Assembly: GCA_946183625.1 (NCBI GenBank)
Contig: CAMHCL010000106.1
Location: forward strand, 1 to 5,408
DNA: 5,408 bases
Direction of reading: 5' to 3'
DNA from: an uncultured Lachnospiraceae bacterium
Lineage (GTDB): Bacteria > Bacillota > Clostridia > Lachnospirales > Lachnospiraceae
In this document: positions 4,498 to 5,408 of the stretch, piece after piece
Numbering within the stretch: the stretch's first letter is position 1
Layout: the number at the start of each line of letters is the position of its first letter
The notes under the pieces: generated by a model
Told to the model about the DNA's origin: nothing
Databases searched by the model: none
What the model saw: the letters and a program-made list of their open reading frames with translations, nothing else
Translations under genes and position numbers: made by a program

Positions 4498-5408
4498 TGA
4501 GTGAGCAGGAGAAAACAGTAAAGAAGACTTCGGTCCTCAGCAACAGCCTTATCTGGTTTGGCGCCGGAGTTTCCATCGCGGAAATTCTCACAGGTACTTA
4601 TATAGCATCCTTGGGTTTTGCGAAGGGAATGGCAGCCATAGTTCTGGGACATATCATCGGCGGATTAATGATGTTTGCGGCAGGTATGATCGGCGGAAGA
4701 ACTGGTAAGAGCGCCATGGAAACCGTAAAGATGAGCTTCGGCGAATATGGTGGAAAATTCTTCTCCCTGTTAAATGTACTGCAGCTGGTAGGCTGGACAG
4801 CCATAATGATTTATGATGGTTCCCTGGCAGCAGACGGGATTTTCTCAACCGGTTCATGGATATGGGCAATAGTAATAGGTGTTCTTATCATTGTATGGAT
4901 ACTTATAGGTATTACAAACCTTGGTAAAGTTAATACCATTGCAATGGCAGCATTATTTATACTCAGCCTTATCCTGTTCAAGGTAATATTCTTCGGAAGG
5001 GGCTCTGCAAATGCAGTTCCTGACGATGGCCTTACATTTGGCGCAGCAGTGGAGCTTAGTGTGGCAATGCCGCTTTCATGGCTTCCACTTATAAGCGACT
5101 ATACCAGAGAGGCAGAGAAACCAACACAGGCAACAGCCGCATCCGTGCTTGTATATAACCTGGTAAGTATATTTATGTATCTCATAGGTATGGGCGCAGT
5201 TATTTATACAGGAGAGTATGATATAGCATCTATCATGGTTAAGGCCGGACTGGGTATAGCCGGATTGCTTATAATCATCTTCTCAACAGTTACAACAACT
5301 TTCCTTGATGCATATTCAGCCGGTGTATCCAGCGTTTCCATTTGGAAGAAGATAAATGAGAAATGGGCTGCTCTGGTGGTAACAGTTATAGGAACTGTTG
5401 CAGCATGT
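4497..5408 (+). CDS. cytX: CytX-type hydroxymethylpyrimidine transporter (NCS1 family), 3' end outside window
   Basis: The first 304 codons are open to the right edge with no stop. The product is an integral membrane protein of the NCS1 (nucleobase:cation symporter-1) type. A short hydrophilic N-terminus (1-17) is followed by successive hydrophobic segments at about 18-41, 46-66, 90-110, 120-140, 145-166, 183-200, 214-237, 247-272 and 290-304. Conserved-looking stretches are SLIWFGAGVSIAEILTGTY (17-35), GHIIGG (51-56), the cytosolic GKSAMETVKMSFGEYGG (70-86), QLVGWTAIMI (96-105) and PLSWLPLISDYTREAEKP (192-209). I recognise this pattern as CytX, a putative HMP importer commonly found next to thiamine genes; transport of HMP is family and context inference. 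ATG 4497 has an ideal AAGGAGGT (4483-4490) 6 nt upstream and overlaps the thiD stop, so the two are probably translationally coupled. Confidence 0.92.
   Translation, partial: MSEQEKTVKKTSVLSNSLIWFGAGVSIAEILTGTYIASLGFAKGMAAIVLGHIIGGLMMFAAGMIGGRTGKSAMETVKMSFGEYGGKFFSLLNVLQLVGWTAIMIYDGSLAADGIFSTGSWIWAIVIGVLIIVWILIGITNLGKVNTIAMAALFILSLILFKVIFFGRGSANAVPDDGLTFGAAVELSVAMPLSWLPLISDYTREAEKPTQATAASVLVYNLVSIFMYLIGMGAVIYTGEYDIASIMVKAGLGIAGLLIIIFSTVTTTFLDAYSAGVSSVSIWKKINEKWAALVVTVIGTVAAC

Overview
The window looks like a chromosomal stretch from a Clostridia-type Firmicute, most likely a Lachnospiraceae relative. This is inferred from moderate GC, strong AGGAGG-type ribosome sites, the clostridial flavour of the ABC-F protein, and the TPP-riboswitch/Rho-independent-terminator layout. 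I cannot name a genus from sequence reading alone.

Layout: (1) Bases 2-799 hold the 3' part of an ABC-F ATPase gene, entering from the left. Its second nucleotide-binding domain has lost the Walker A lysine and the H-loop histidine. (2) Bases 800-1129 are non-coding but dense. They hold three 24-bp tandem repeats, a near-consensus sigma-A promoter (TTGCAA, 17 bp, TATAAT), a TPP riboswitch, an intrinsic terminator of the attenuation type, and the thiM ribosome site. (3) Bases 1130-5408 are a single-direction thiamine salvage operon: thiM (hydroxyethylthiazole kinase), thiE (thiamine-phosphate synthase), a HAD-family phosphatase, thiD (HMP/HMP-P kinase) and cytX (putative HMP transporter, cut by the right window edge).

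The genes form a coherent pathway. CytX would import the pyrimidine HMP, ThiD would phosphorylate it to HMP-PP, ThiM would phosphorylate salvaged thiazole alcohol, and ThiE would join the two into thiamine phosphate. The HAD protein has an uncertain phosphatase role. The riboswitch would shut transcription off at 1054-1091 when TPP is plentiful. thiM/thiE and thiD/cytX overlap, which suggests translational coupling.

Two unexplained elements interrupt this operon. Between thiE and the HAD core there are three exact-period 51-bp repeats, each with an internal TACCC...GGGTA inverted repeat. They keep the reading frame open into the HAD gene and may give it a lysine-rich N-terminal tail. Between the HAD gene and thiD lies a highly structured element of about 176-246 nt. 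It has long imperfect terminal inverted repeats, a predicted multibranched fold, and a segment that can pair with either of two partners. This is the best candidate in the window for something undescribed: a structured RNA or a miniature interspersed element.
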